DNA of 64,000 nt, taken from assembly GCF_032854445.1 (NCBI RefSeq), contig NC_088306.1, positions 16,649,764 through 16,713,763 of the forward strand, written 5' to 3'. The DNA is from Liolophura sinensis (lineage: Eukaryota > Mollusca > Polyplacophora > Chitonida > Chitonidae). The position numbers were made by a program, and so were the translations under genes. Below, in pieces: positions 33,853 to 45,535 of this stretch; the stretch's first letter is position 1, and each line of letters opens with the position of its first letter. The notes below the pieces were generated by a model that worked only from the letters and a program-made list of their open reading frames with translations, did no database searches and was not told the origin of the DNA.

Positions 33853-34196
33853 AGTTTAACTTGGTACGTAACAATTTTTGAGTCATATGACGACGAGGAG
33901 TCATTGGGTGTATGTACATACATTTTGTCTTCTTGTGGCAGGGCGAATCCATGCCGCCAAAGTACTGCTACCACTGAAGCATCATGCCGGAGACAACAGA
34001 CATGACACCCCACCATATCACATTATACTGACACCGGGCCAACCTATGTCCTTGTTCTAACCCCTCACTGCTGAGTTTCAAGAGAGGCAGCAGCAAATAC
34101 GGTTTTAATACTCTTTGGTATGGCCCGACCCTGGCTTGATCCCGGGATCTTCCGACTTCGAGGCGGATGCTATAACCATTAGGCAACCGAAGCGGT
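33853..34196 (-). mobile_element. SINE-B relative, near full-length
   Basis: On the minus strand it has a tRNA-like head (CTAATGGTTATAGC A box, GGATCAAGCC B box). The shared body (ACACC-GGGCCAACC and TCATATGACGACGAGGA blocks, plus strand) matches the 44078 copy. It belongs to a subfamily distinct from the 6851 copy. Confidence 0.75.
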
Positions 34197-34849
34197 GTTA
34201 TTTGTTATATGTTATTCTGTTGACGGTTTGAATATGTGCATGCTGATATCTCTGTTCTATATATAATAGCCAGTGACGCCTATACGCCTATGTTTTCACT
34301 GTTGTAGAACTTCCATTCAACATGAACATATGACACGTACATGCAGTGTTCTAATACGTAAAAAAATAATCAAGGGCATTAATTACTGACGACATTCAAA
34401 CAGAACCAAAACTTGAATTTTCGAAGTCAGGCCTTACTGTTAACATAACATTGGAGTCAAGGCTTGCTGCTCATACAAGGTAGGAGTCAAAACTTGCTGT
34501 TAACAAAAAGTTGGAGTCAGAACTTGCTGTTAACAAAGTTGGAGTCAAAACATGATCGTGTCTTAACAGCAGGTTGGGACTATGACCGTGAAAATTACAG
34601 TGGTGTTGGCCTGTTGCACAAACTGTTCAACATCACAACATCGATTATTCCATCCCCTTTTTATTCTCATTAACGCATATAAATAAGTCAGGAAACTTTG
34701 TCGCCATTACTTTGTTTGGGTAATGAAATGTTAATGGTCATCGAATCTTTTCATTTTATTAAATTGTGATTGTATATCATAGGGAAATATTCTGCTTGGG
34801 GTTTGGATTTATCGATGTAAGGGAAAATGTATGTTGGTTTTACCTATAG

Positions 34850-35003
34850 GATAAGACGGTGGCCAGCATTATGGTGGGATGAAACCGAGCAGAACCCAGG
34901 GGAAACCCACGACCATCCGCAGGCTGCTAGCAGGCCTACTTATGTGAGGCCGGACAGGAAATTAACATGAGCTGGACTTGAACTAATGCGACCACATTGG
35001 TTG
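34850..35003 (-). mobile_element. SINE-A, partial copy
   Basis: Minus orientation, core GGTGGCCAGCATTATGGTGG through CATGAGCTGGACTTGAACT. Tail end lost. Confidence 0.8.
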
Positions 35004-35614
35004 TTCAGTATTGAGTTGATAACCAACCTTCTCTCAACATGTCTTATAACTAGACTGAAAATGAACTGTTTATTGTGGAACAGCTGTCGTGTTTTTGTTT
35101 TCTATAGCTGTATTCTGTGTATATCTATATATCTGTCAAGACGAAATTCTTTTTTTTTTAAACTGGGAGTGAATAAGTGATGTCCACATATGTTATACAG
35201 ATACTTAGAACCGAATGGAGTAAAGCGCCAATTGCTCCACACCCCACCCTTCAATACGCCTGCAAATTAAACGTGTATATTCATGAGTGTTCAACGTGTA
35301 AAAGATGACAAATGGTGACTCGTAACAGACCAAAACATGAACGTGTTTTCTTCCGTATAGAACTAATTTCCTGAAGCCAACAGACCGGTTAGAAACCGCT
35401 ATGCCACTGGAAAGTTAAATTACGAATTAAACAGGCATGTATACATTTTGCTTTTCTTGACCGTTGAAGTGTAAATTTAAAAAACGGTTTCACATGTCTA
35501 AAAACACAGTCATGTCATGTACGTGTCTATGTACCAAGAAATGCATGGAGCACAAGTGCTGTTAATGTCATTTTTATTTAAAGTAAAAGACTAATGTACA
35601 TCTAATGTACATTT

Positions 35615-36045
35615 GTGTCATCACACACACAAATGAAAACTATGCGTAAAAATACTTTCATTTATTTTTTTCACATTTTTAGGAGTGTTGAATGGCATTC
35701 AAATATTTTGAAAAAGATGGTGGGCTTTGTGAGCCATACTGACGGTATCTGGGAACTCTGACGTCACATCATCTTTTTTTTCCTGATGTTCACCAGAAGG
35801 AAGGAATATTTTGGAACATTATTTTAGTAATCTTTCACTCATGGGTTATTCCAACATTCAATGACGTGACTAGAGTTGTGAAAACTTCCTGTGACGCCAG
35901 AGTTCCTACCCTCTGATAGTATGGTCCATAAAGCCCACCTTAGATTTCAAATGTTTGAGCGCCTTTAACTGTTTTCACAGAAGTCGAAAAAAATAAATGA
36001 AAGTATGTTTATGTATAGTTTTAAGTGATCTATTTAGTGATGACT
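35615..36045. mobile_element. foldback element with long inverted arms
   Basis: Arms of about 150 bp or more pair across a short centre. On the left: ACTTTCATTTATTTTTTTC, GGTGGGCTTTGTGAGCCATA and GGAACTCTGACGTCACA. On the right, the complements of each. No coding capacity. Ends near GTCATCAC. A noncoding MITE or an inverted duplication are both possible. Confidence 0.75.
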
Positions 36046-37150
36046 ACTTCGACTTTTAGAGGCTTTAAAGGGAGTTTTCATATTTCTGACTAGTGTATAT
36101 ATAATTTTTACCCCATCGAGCTTTTCTTGTTTACTGGTTGTGATCATTGAATGTGCGTAGCCTTTACAACACCCTTGAGCGCATTGTGTATGATTTTGTG
36201 TAATGGAGGGATACCTAACATATCTAAATGTTAGATGAAATGGACGGTTTTACCCGTGTGCAAAATTAAATAATTAAACTAATTCTACACATATTCAAAA
36301 CTACACAATTTTTGCAAAGAAAACCTGTCAACCTCCTAACAAAAAACGAATGACTTCTACACGTTAGTCGTAGTTATTATCACCTATTGACTTTTCCTGA
36401 AGTAAAAATCTCAACCAATCGTTTTAGCGCTGAAATTGTTTTGTCCCATGTAATAGCCTTACTTAAATTCTCCCCCGTCGAGGCGAATAGCCCACGACAA
36501 TAAACGACAGCCAAAACCGTTTATATATAACCGTGTTTTATGGGAACTGGCATTGCGTGGAGTCACGCAGGAAGCTAGAACTGGCACTGGCCTTATTCCA
36601 CAGTCACCCAAGGCTGTTTCCATCAAATACTCTCTACACCGAAGGTGAAAATACTTGAATTATTTAGTGCTCATTTGTGTGTTGCGGAAGTTGGCTAGGG
36701 AGCTAAGAGAGTAGTGTGGTCTTTGCTATTCACGCATAGGTGAAGAGAAACTGTGCTCTTGACGCAGACAATTTAACCAAAAGTGCACACATGTGAACAC
36801 TAATACATTGTTATTCTTTTTTTTCTCGGGTTGGGGACTAAGGGTTTTCATGTTGTTTTCCTTTATCTGTCTTGTGACAATATTGATTAAAGATTTTGGC
36901 GCCCAAATTCGCACGTGAGTTTCAAGGGCAAACCCATTGGATAAACTGCTTTCAAATACCAGATTTAACTGAAAGCCCAGTCTTCAGTTTTGTACTTATC
37001 GTAAAAAGAAATTGCGTAACAGTAAAATAAGTATGAACTAAAACTGCTGATTTTATACTTTGACTTTGGATAACGGCATATTCACTGCTGAATTTGGCTA
37101 AAATTCTAAAAACTTAATACAAATATTAGCCAATACACTGTCGACATACC
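36046..37150. other. no gene seen
   Basis: AT-rich DNA without recognised repeat or exon. A 62-codon minus-strand frame at 36726-36914 has no support. Confidence 0.35.
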
Positions 37151-37159
37151 AGAGTCAGA

Positions 37160-37755
37160 TGATAAACTCCATCCATCTGACTCCACTTCGCCACCAAACA
37201 AACCATCCGGCTGACCATGCAATAGTGACTGAGGTCAGGCGATAGGGAAAGCAAAATATATATGATGGCATCCAATACATCATGGGTGGAGCAAACCACT
37301 GGGGCCGAAGTAAACCGCTGACCTTGGCAACGTATTCCTGTGTCTCATATTGGTGGAGGGCCAGTGATATCTCGTAACCTTCATGGGAGACTACATGACC
37401 GCTTGTTGAATCATAGAAGCTGGGGAATAATGAAAATTTCTTGTTCGAGAATAGGATTGAACCCACGGCTCGTGTCAACTACACTCAAAAAATTAATCTG
37501 TTCAATTTGACAGAAATACTGTTGTCTGAGTGATAATAGAGTTATTCTGTCGTAATAACACAGTGTTATGCCATATTCAACACAATATGTTGCATTAATA
37601 TAATATGTGTGTTATATTTAACAGAGTAATCTCCTGCAATAACAGAATACATTCTAGCATCAAAAGAGCAACATGCTTTCTCTTAAAGTTAACGGATTAA
37701 TTTTTTAATGTAGCGAGTGAAAGGCAAGCACCTTGATCACTCGGCCATCACCTAC
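37160..37755 (-). mobile_element. SINE-C, tRNA-Ser/Leu-like head, split by a MITE
   Basis: Minus-strand reading begins at 37755 with GTAGGTGATGGCCGAGTGAT, an A box of the Ser/Leu type. It is interrupted at 37711-37491 by a MITE, then resumes with the B box GTGGGTTCAATCC and a body of about 300 bases. A 107-codon open frame on this strand is carried by the SINE body and is not a gene. Confidence 0.65.
37492..37710 (+). mobile_element. palindromic MITE, complete copy in SINE-C (219 bp)
   Basis: CACTCAAAAAATTAATCTG at the left pairs with CGGATTAATTTTTTAATG at the right. A TA lies on each side (37490-37491 and 37711-37712). TA duplication and noncoding palindromic arms suggest a Tc1/mariner-type transposase in trans. 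Confidence 0.85.
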
Positions 37756-38751
37756 TTCCTTATTATTCATTTGTTCGATGTGGATGTAGCTAGAAATCAG
37801 CTATACTTGGTCACACTTGATTTCAACTCTGCATTCAACTCTGGGGAAACAACGAACATGATCTTGGCGATAAATTGTCTGAGCAAAGCAGGTAAGATAT
37901 CATGTTTCAGTTCTCATCAGGTTTTATTAAATAAATAACTGTGTCTAGATGGTCTCATCAGGTGGCTACAGACTTGATTGATTAAAAGTCATGTAATACT
38001 CCCTGTACTGAGGCTGGAACAATGCTTAGCTTTTATCCTGTCGTAGATCTCTGTTAAGTTCCAACTATAGTCAAGTATATGTTAAAATCATCTCGTGCTT
38101 TGCTGACAGCCATTTTGTGTGGTTGGTGGTGCTGGTGTATTAAAATGTTGTAATGCAGGAAAGAGGACCTCGCGATAAATAAGTGACGAGTGTGAAGCGA
38201 TAGGCTGAAAGAATCAAAGTCACACCGTGTGCAATCTACCTTTCCAGTGTGGAAAAATCACCTTCATCTCTTCGATGAAGCGAGAGGGTCTGGCTAGAAC
38301 CGTCGATGCTTAATAAAGAATAATTAGTAAGATTCAATTTCATTTTCATTTTGCAAAATGTCAGAATGAGTACTGACCGATGATTAATTTTCTCCCAAGC
38401 GGAGAGAAATGATTTAGGAAAGCTGTAACAAAAGGAATCCACCCATGCTCGACACAAATGCCTCCGAAAACAAACTACACTGTATGAGCTACATCGTATA
38501 TCAGATATCTGGTAGAACCTTCGGTAGTTTGCTGTGGTCAACCCGGGAATCCATGTAGTCTTGCCCACACACACTTAATTCTATAATCTGCTCATTTATC
38601 ATAACGGTACTTGAGTCAAATCCAAGGAGACTTCCCCCCAAAGTACTCTTCTACCAGACGCTTCACTGTTAGTGTGTGACGAAGGTTTGACAACATCGTG
38701 TCTATGTGTAAAGCCTTATGAAGGGTTAGTCTGGTACCTCTTTATAACATA

Positions 38752-39155
38752 TGGTATAGATTGAGACAGAACGATTTACAGAGGAGGTCATTATGCCTAA
38801 CCATAGGTAATTAACATAAAATACTAAATGAGACAGATGGTTTATAGTGGACGTCATCGTGCCTCACCTTAGGTAATTAACATATAACACTGATTGAGAC
38901 AGGACGGTTTATAAAGGACGTCATCGTGCCTCACCTTAGGTAATTAATATGTAACACTGACTGAGACAGAACGGTTTATAAAGGACGTCATCGTGCCTCC
39001 CCATAGGTAATTAACATATAACACTGATTGAGACAGAACGGTTTATAAAGGACGTCATCGTGCCTCCCCATAGGTAATTAACATATAACACTGACTGAGA
39101 CAGAACGGTTTATAAAGGACGTCATCGTGCCTCACCTTAGGTATTTAGCATATGA
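38752..39155 (+). repeat. 67-bp minisatellite in array-2 unit 1
   Basis: Six copies of a unit with TTTATAAAGGACGTCATCGT and TAGGTAATTAACATATAAC; two neighbouring starts are exactly 67 bp apart (39021 and 39088). The same segment is single-copy in units 2, 3 and 4. Confidence 0.9.
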
Positions 39156-39378
39156 TGCTGCCAAAGTGTTACTGGATGACATGGCGAACCTTGACCCATA
39201 TCTGCTATTAAAAGCATATAATTAAGCTGAAATTACGTTTTTTTTTTTTCACAGAGGCGTAAATAGAGATGATTCTTAATTACTATTGGTCCATTATCTT
39301 GTGCGCTCGACGCACAAACTTATAAATTTGAAAGTATAAATTTTCTGTCAACATTTTGTCAAGACAGCCCCCGTTTTA

Positions 39379-39630
39379 TGTTTTTTATTTATTTGATTGG
39401 TGTTTCATGCCGTACTCAATAATATTTCACTTATACAACGGCGACCAGTATTATGGTGGGAGGAAACCGGGTAGAGCCTGGGGGAAACTCACGACCATCC
39501 ACAGGTTGTTGACAGACCTTCCTACGGCTGGAGAGGAAGTCAGCATGAGCTGGACGGCGACTGCATTAGTGAGAGTGTCCTGGGTCATTGAGCCGCGCTG
39601 GCGTCCTAACCCCCTCGGGCAGGGAGTCCA
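39379..39630 (-). mobile_element. SINE-A, near full-length, in array-2 unit 1
   Basis: Minus orientation: TTTATTTATTTGATTGGTG, core GGTGGGAGGAAACCGGGTAG, and the head end GGGTCATTGAGCCGCGCTGG. Absent from the matching place in unit 2 (near 42195). Confidence 0.85.
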
Positions 39631-40215
39631 CTTTAACCCCAGTTTGGGGTTTATTCATACAAATCAGATGACCTTTGATCTCATATTGACTGTAATCACT
39701 ACACAATCATCTTCAGGTTTTCTGGTAACTGATAATCTCTACAAGTTCTTGGCAGTTTGCCAGGAAGCTGAATGTATATGTTGAGAAACTGGAGTGCTTG
39801 TTTCAGAATAGTAAATATATGTCAGTCATTGTGAAATCTTTTTGACATGTGTACGTCTCCGTATTTCTATTATTTCAGCTCCCCTTGGTACGGATACAGT
39901 ATGATGTCAAGGGAAACAATAAACCAGCTAAATGAAATCCACAATCCATGTACGAGATAGTTGTAAAATAGCGAATTGAACCACTTCACACAGTCCGCTG
40001 ACAGCGCTGGTTCAAATAGAACACGTTATTTGTCGACGATGATAGATCTTCGACGAACTTCATGTAAGAGAACATCCATGATCGCTTAGGATAGTTTATT
40101 TAGCTACGAATATCTTGGAGGAAACCAATACCAATGCGATCGAGTGAAAGACAAACATCTCAACACCTGCCTTCAGCAACTCCCCCCTCCCCATGTAAAA
40201 ATAGATATTTGTAAA

Positions 40216-40414
40216 TTTGATTTTGATTGGTGTTCTACGCTATACTGAAGAATACTTCACTTATACGACGGCGGCCAGCATAATGGTGGGAGGAAACCGG
40301 GCACAGCCCGGAGGAAACCCGCGACCATCCACAGGTTGCTGGTAGACCTTCCCACTTACGACCGGAGAGGCAGCCAGCATGAACTGGACTTGAACTCACA
40401 GCGACCCCATTGGT
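40216..40414 (-). mobile_element. SINE-A with target duplication, in array-2 unit 1
   Basis: Minus orientation. The 12-bp GATATTTGTAAA flanks it at 40204-40215 and 40415-40426. Unit 3 keeps the uninterrupted site at about 48748. Confidence 0.92.
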
Positions 40415-40428
40415 GATATTTGTAAAGA

Positions 40429-40494
<66 letters not shown>
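40429..40494 (+). repeat. (TA)n microsatellite
   Basis: About 30 TA units directly beside the SINE. The homologous site in unit 3 reads GTATGTATACATG, a likely seed. Confidence 0.95.
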
Positions 40495-40495
<1 letters not shown>

Positions 40496-40712
40496 CTTTC
40501 CGGTTAGGGTCGTGAATCAAGTGATACAATGTACTTATCCACAACCAAATCAAGTAAACTAAACCCATTCGTGTAGTGATTACACTGCATATTCATTTAA
40601 ACCCTTGGTATTTATACCTAAGGCGTTATGTCTTATAAGTAACCTAACGGTACCAAGCAGAAAATGAGCCCATATTGCTAGAGTCGTCACGATTCTCTGT
40701 GTACTTGTGTAG

Positions 40713-41171
40713 TGCTGTCAGTCGGCGGACCGGATCTGCCATGGGCTGACAAGGAATGAACCAATTACACATTGTAAATACATTGGCCGTAATTGAACAA
40801 GGAACTCGCCAAAACCTCATTTCATTGAAAGCATGTATCACGTCAGTTTATCCGTATCCCGAACAGCTCGGAAATCCCGCTACACACGACATCCCGCGTG
40901 GGGATTCGGGCAGACGATTTAAAGGGAATCTATTAGCCTCTGTTTCCAGTAAAATACATAATTCATCGTACTCTCAGCTAATCCAGGCGTCCCTGATCCA
41001 CGCGTCTCCCGGACTCGGCTAGTGATAAAATTCCCCCAACCCAGTCTACACCTGGCTAATCTGTATTCAACCGGCTTTCATGGATGTCCGAGGAGCACAG
41101 TTGTGAGACTTATACATGGCTAGAAGATGGAACTGACTTTGTATAACTGAGCCGTTGCTAACGGGGAAACG
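40713..41171 (+). other. array-2 conserved core, unit 2
   Basis: A block of about 459 bp shared almost base for base with 45076, 48983 and 52900. Contains GGCGGACCGGATCTGCC, GCAGACGATTTAAAGGGAAT and GGCTAATCTGTATTCAACC. An 88-codon frame is open, but the differences between copies mostly change amino acids, which argues against coding. Confidence 0.75.
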
Positions 41172-43676
41172 CTTGTCACTGTTCGAATGAGCGAGTGCTT
41201 AGGGTATAGGGTACTCATCGCTTGTGTGTTATAAGGACGTCAAGTTAGTAACAGTTAAGACCCGGGTGTAACTGAGTGAGTAAGACCCCATGAGGATTGA
41301 TTTTCGATTACTAAGAAACACTTCGAACCTGGTCTTAGCCAGAGAATTTGTGACCATGCATCTTTGTATGTCACACTGGAAAAGTACATCAATAACTTAC
41401 CAAAGGCCGGCCGTTTACTCTGGGCACCCAGGTTTCCTACGCCCATAAAGTCCACGCCACCGTAAAGAATATCTGCGTGTACTACTTGACTACTTGAATC
41501 AAAGAGATACTTATAACTGAAAATATAATTGAAGCGTTTGATTTTGGAAAGGATTGAAATCATCGGTGGACATACCAATCACCGGGCAGAATGCCAAGCG
41601 AAATGACCACAGTGCCATTTGTGAAGTTGTTGGTACAGCTGAGCTAAAGAACGTCACACTGAACCTCCGCGCACAAAAGAGTCAAACTGTATCCACTATA
41701 TGGAGCATATCAGGCATGAGGTAGAACTGTCGGTAGTTTGCTATTGTCGACTGTGAAATCCGTGTAGTCCTGACCACACACACTTAAATCTGTGATCTGG
41801 TCATTTGTCATAACGATACTCATAAATCTGAGGAGGTTTCGTCCCAGTGAGTATGTTCATGTGTAAAGCCTCGCCAGAGGTTAGTCTGGGTGTGTTTTGT
41901 TATAACACAGAATACGGAATTAAGACAAGATAGTTTATAGAGGATGTCAATATACCTCACCATATCTCATATGTCGACCTAGAGGAAAAGGGGAATTAAC
42001 AATTCTTGGTGGCAAAATATCACGGGATGTCATGGCGAACTCTCTGCCAAAATCTACAGATAAAACCATATCATTTACGCCGAAAGTACGATTTTTACAG
42101 AAGCATAGCATTGACATGATTCGTCATTACTATTGACAACATGACTTACGAAAAAAATGTTTGAATGTTGGAATTTTCTGTCAACGTTTTGTCAGTGGTA
42201 ATAACATGAAACAAAAGCGGGGTTAATAAATTTGATAAAACCAGCGTTTTGGTTTATTCTTACAATTCACAAAAACTCTTTTAATCTCACATTGACCGTA
42301 TGCACCATACCGCCATCTTCAGGTATCCTTGTGACTGCTAATCTCTCTACAAGTTTCGGCAACTGGTCAGAAATCTGAAGATGAAGGCTGAAAACCTCGA
42401 AAGCTCGTTTACGAATATTAAATACATGTCAGTCAGTGTGAAACTTTACTGACATGTCTACGACGCTTTTATTTCTTCGAATTCTGCTCCCCTTGGTAAG
42501 GATACAGTATGACGTCATGGAGGGACCAAGGTAGGTGAGGTTGTCAGGTAGTGGGAGGGGGGAGACACCTATATTACAATAAAACTTACCGACATCAAGT
42601 GAAATATTCATGAATGCGGTGTTAAATACCAACCTGACAGACAGCTCAGAGTCTTTTAGGATTAGGCAATGGTCTAGTTGGAAGGAAGGGTTCTGATCTT
42701 GGGAGATCCTTCTGTCTAGTGAATGATTATTTTCATTACATACAGATACAGATGGAAGTCAACTATTTGGGTATATGTCTTCCCCACTAACCTGTAATTA
42801 TTTCCATTTCACTGAAAGCAATATCACTACCTGCTAAAAAATGAACCTGGCGAAAGAAACACAAAATAATTGGCAATGGCACAATTGACATGTTTGTATT
42901 GGAATGAACCGCCATACGCAAAGTTTGGCCGCATTTAATCCCATTTCGTGATGATGGTTTTATTGGAAAATTCTCCAATTTCAATTATTTCGTGGGACAC
43001 AAAGCCCGTCTTGTAAAATATTAAGCCAACTAAATCAAATCGACTATTCATGTACGAGCTTTGGGCAAACCACGGGGGAACCCCCAGCTTTGCTGGAGGG
43101 GGATAATATCGCTGTCACGACGCGATGATGGCTCGTGTTATCATGCTTTTCTAGAAGCTTACCACTTTCATCTGAGACCGCACGATACATTTCCAGTTGT
43201 CGTTAACTTGTTTCAAGTTTGATCAGAGATCACGCCACACGAAAAGGAGGCCCACTGGAGATGTAGTCTTCTGTGATCTATGTATACCTCGGTACATTGG
43301 TCGTTCTGATTTAAGAGCACTTTATGTATGAATTGTCCCTCCTATAATGTGTCACTTATCTCAAGATGAATTCTGCTGGCCTACTTTATAAGGCCTATTG
43401 ACAGTTGGAGTATATGCCCAACTAGACGATCATTAAAAAAATTCTTTTAGCTTATGCAGTTTAAGTTAGCAAAAGTACACGGTACAAACAAGACGCGGGT
43501 TCAAACCAGGCCTTGGACTGGTACTCCAACATTTGCATAATGTCAGGGACCCATTAGGTTCTGTAAAAATGATTTTAAAAAACACTATTTTCTTTGTAAA
43601 TTGATTCCAGCTTATTATTTGTGTTCTAGGTTAAACGACACAACAAAACAGTCAATGATACAATAGACACAATTTT

Positions 43677-43800
43677 TGTGGTCGTGGGTTTCTTCCGGGA
43701 TCTGCTCGGTTTCCTCCCACCATATGGCTGGCCGCCGTCGTATAAGTGAAATAATCTTGAGCATGGCGTAAAACACCAATCAAATAAATAAAAAAACAAA
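43677..43800 (+). mobile_element. SINE-A 3' part, in array-2 unit 2
   Basis: GTCGTGGGTTTCTTCCGGG through GAGCATGGCGTAAAACACC and an A-rich tail. Not present at the homologous site in unit 3 (about 47840). Confidence 0.85.
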
Positions 43801-43890
43801 TTTATGTTTTTATTAAAGTCGCAGAAAAACAATCGGTTTTAGAGATTTAGTATTTGCAGCATTCAGCCTCCTTCGATTCACTTCACCAGC

Positions 43891-43940
43891 AGCCAATCAC
43901 AGTAGCCGTCATTATTATACCATCAAACACGTCACGTGAG
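43891..43940. promoter_or_regulatory. CCAAT plus E-box module, unit 2
   Basis: AGCCAATCAC (NF-Y type) at 43891 and GTCACGTGAG (USF/MITF/TFE type) at 43931, 40 bp apart start to start. Conserved in units 3 and 4. No TATA box nearby. Confidence 0.45.
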
Positions 43941-44077
43941 ATCCACCTGAGGAAGAAAAACTAAGCAGATTTCCAGGCCACAGGTATCGGTTTTTACAAT
44001 AAAGAAATTACCCATCTGGAATCGACTGCCGGGATGATTGACATACGTATATATATTCCTATGGTTTAACCTCGCAA

Positions 44078-44372
44078 TTTTTCAGTCATATGACGACGAG
44101 GATTCCTTAGGGGTGTGTACATGTAGTGTGCCTTAATTCTTAATTGTGGCATGGAGAGTCCATGCCATCAAAGTGCCGCCGAAGACACCATAGAAGACAC
44201 CCCACCCAGTCACTTTATACAGACACCGGGCCAACCAGTCCCGTTTCCTTTCTCCCGCCTCTCAGCGCTGAGCGCCAAGCAAGGAAGCAACAAGTACCAT
44301 TTTCAGTCTTTGGTATGACCCGACCCGGATTTGATCCTGGAGGCGGACGCTCTAAAGTGGTCGAACATTGAT
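44078..44372 (-). mobile_element. SINE-B relative in array-2 unit 2
   Basis: Plus-strand reading shows TCATATGACGACGAGGATTC, GACACCGGGCCAACCAGTCC and the head complement GATTTGATCCTGGAGGCGGA. Unit 4 keeps the empty site (near 51552). Confidence 0.8.
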
Positions 44373-44724
44373 GTTAATATGACATCGGTGTAATTACATC
44401 GAATAATGACCATTGCATTCCTATTACATACAACCCGCCCACAAGAAAGATGTCCAGTGTGTAGGTCACTTTCAGTTTCACCATATTGCTGGCCCAATCA
44501 GACACAGCGCCTTATGATTGACCAAGAGCATGCCTTTTGTCATGCACCAGGCATCAAAATTCTTCTAATTTTCCTCATCATTGCACATGTGTAGAACTAC
44601 GATATATTGTTATCGTCTTAGTGACTGATTGTTTGAATAATGAAATCGGAGTAAACCACCAGCCTTTGGCAAGCTCTAAATGTATTGCTTACTTGTGGAA
44701 TGCGAGTCATCTCCATCGAACAAT

Positions 44725-44801
44725 CTGCTGCAAGATCAGAATACATACTAGCATCCCTCAGATACCAGACTTCCTGTTAAATTCAAAAGATTATTTTTGA
44801 A
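44725..44801 (+). mobile_element. palindromic MITE, right-half fragment
   Basis: CAGAATACATACTAGCATCC through CAGACTTCCTGTTAAATTC, matching the right arm of the 19842 copy. Confidence 0.55.
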
Positions 44802-45075
44802 AGCAGGTACAGTTTATACCTGTCGTCTTTTAGAGTTCTGAATCAACTGATTGTACTCTACTGAATATTCATCCAGAACCACAGCTGAATCACCGATACG
44901 ACCACATGAAATCTAAAAGCATTGGTAAAGTGACCATATTCATCTGAAAATGTCGGGATTACCTAAGGCGTTACGGCTTATAAGCAACGGTAAAACATGC
45001 AACGAATGGAGCTAAATTGCTGGAGTCGTCATGATTCATCGTGTTTTTTTTTTGTTTTGTGTGTTTTTTTTGCGA

Positions 45076-45535
45076 TGCTGTCAGTCGGCGGACCGGATCT
45101 GCCATGGGCTGACAAGGAATAGACCAATCATACACTGTAAACACATTGGCCGTAACTGAACAAGGAAGCCTCATTCACCAAAACCTCATTTTATTGAAAG
45201 CTTGTATCACGTCAGCTTATCCCTATCCCGGACAGCTCGGATATCCCGCTACACACGAAATCCCGCGTGGGGGATCGGACAGACGATTTAAAGGGAATCT
45301 ATTAGCCTCTGTTTCCAGTGAAGTATATAATTCATAGTGCTCTCAGCTAATCCGCCCGTCCCTGATGTTATCTCCCGGACTCGGCTAGTGATAAAACTCC
45401 CAGCCCAATCTACACCTGGCTAATCTGTATTCAACCAGCCTTCAGGGACGTCCGAGGACCACAGTTGTGAGACTTATACATGGCTAGAAGATGGGACTGA
45501 CCTTGTGTAACTGAGGCGTTGTTAACGGGGAAACG
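45076..45535 (+). other. array-2 conserved core, unit 3
   Basis: Homologous to 40713-41171. A T-rich expansion lies just upstream (about 45041-45071). One three-base difference in the first third keeps a frame open, but an in-frame stop appears earlier than in the other copies. Confidence 0.75.

Noticed and set aside
37155-37478. 107-codon minus-strand frame read as a membrane protein
   Set aside because: It begins at a tRNA B box and is the body of a SINE-C copy split by a MITE.
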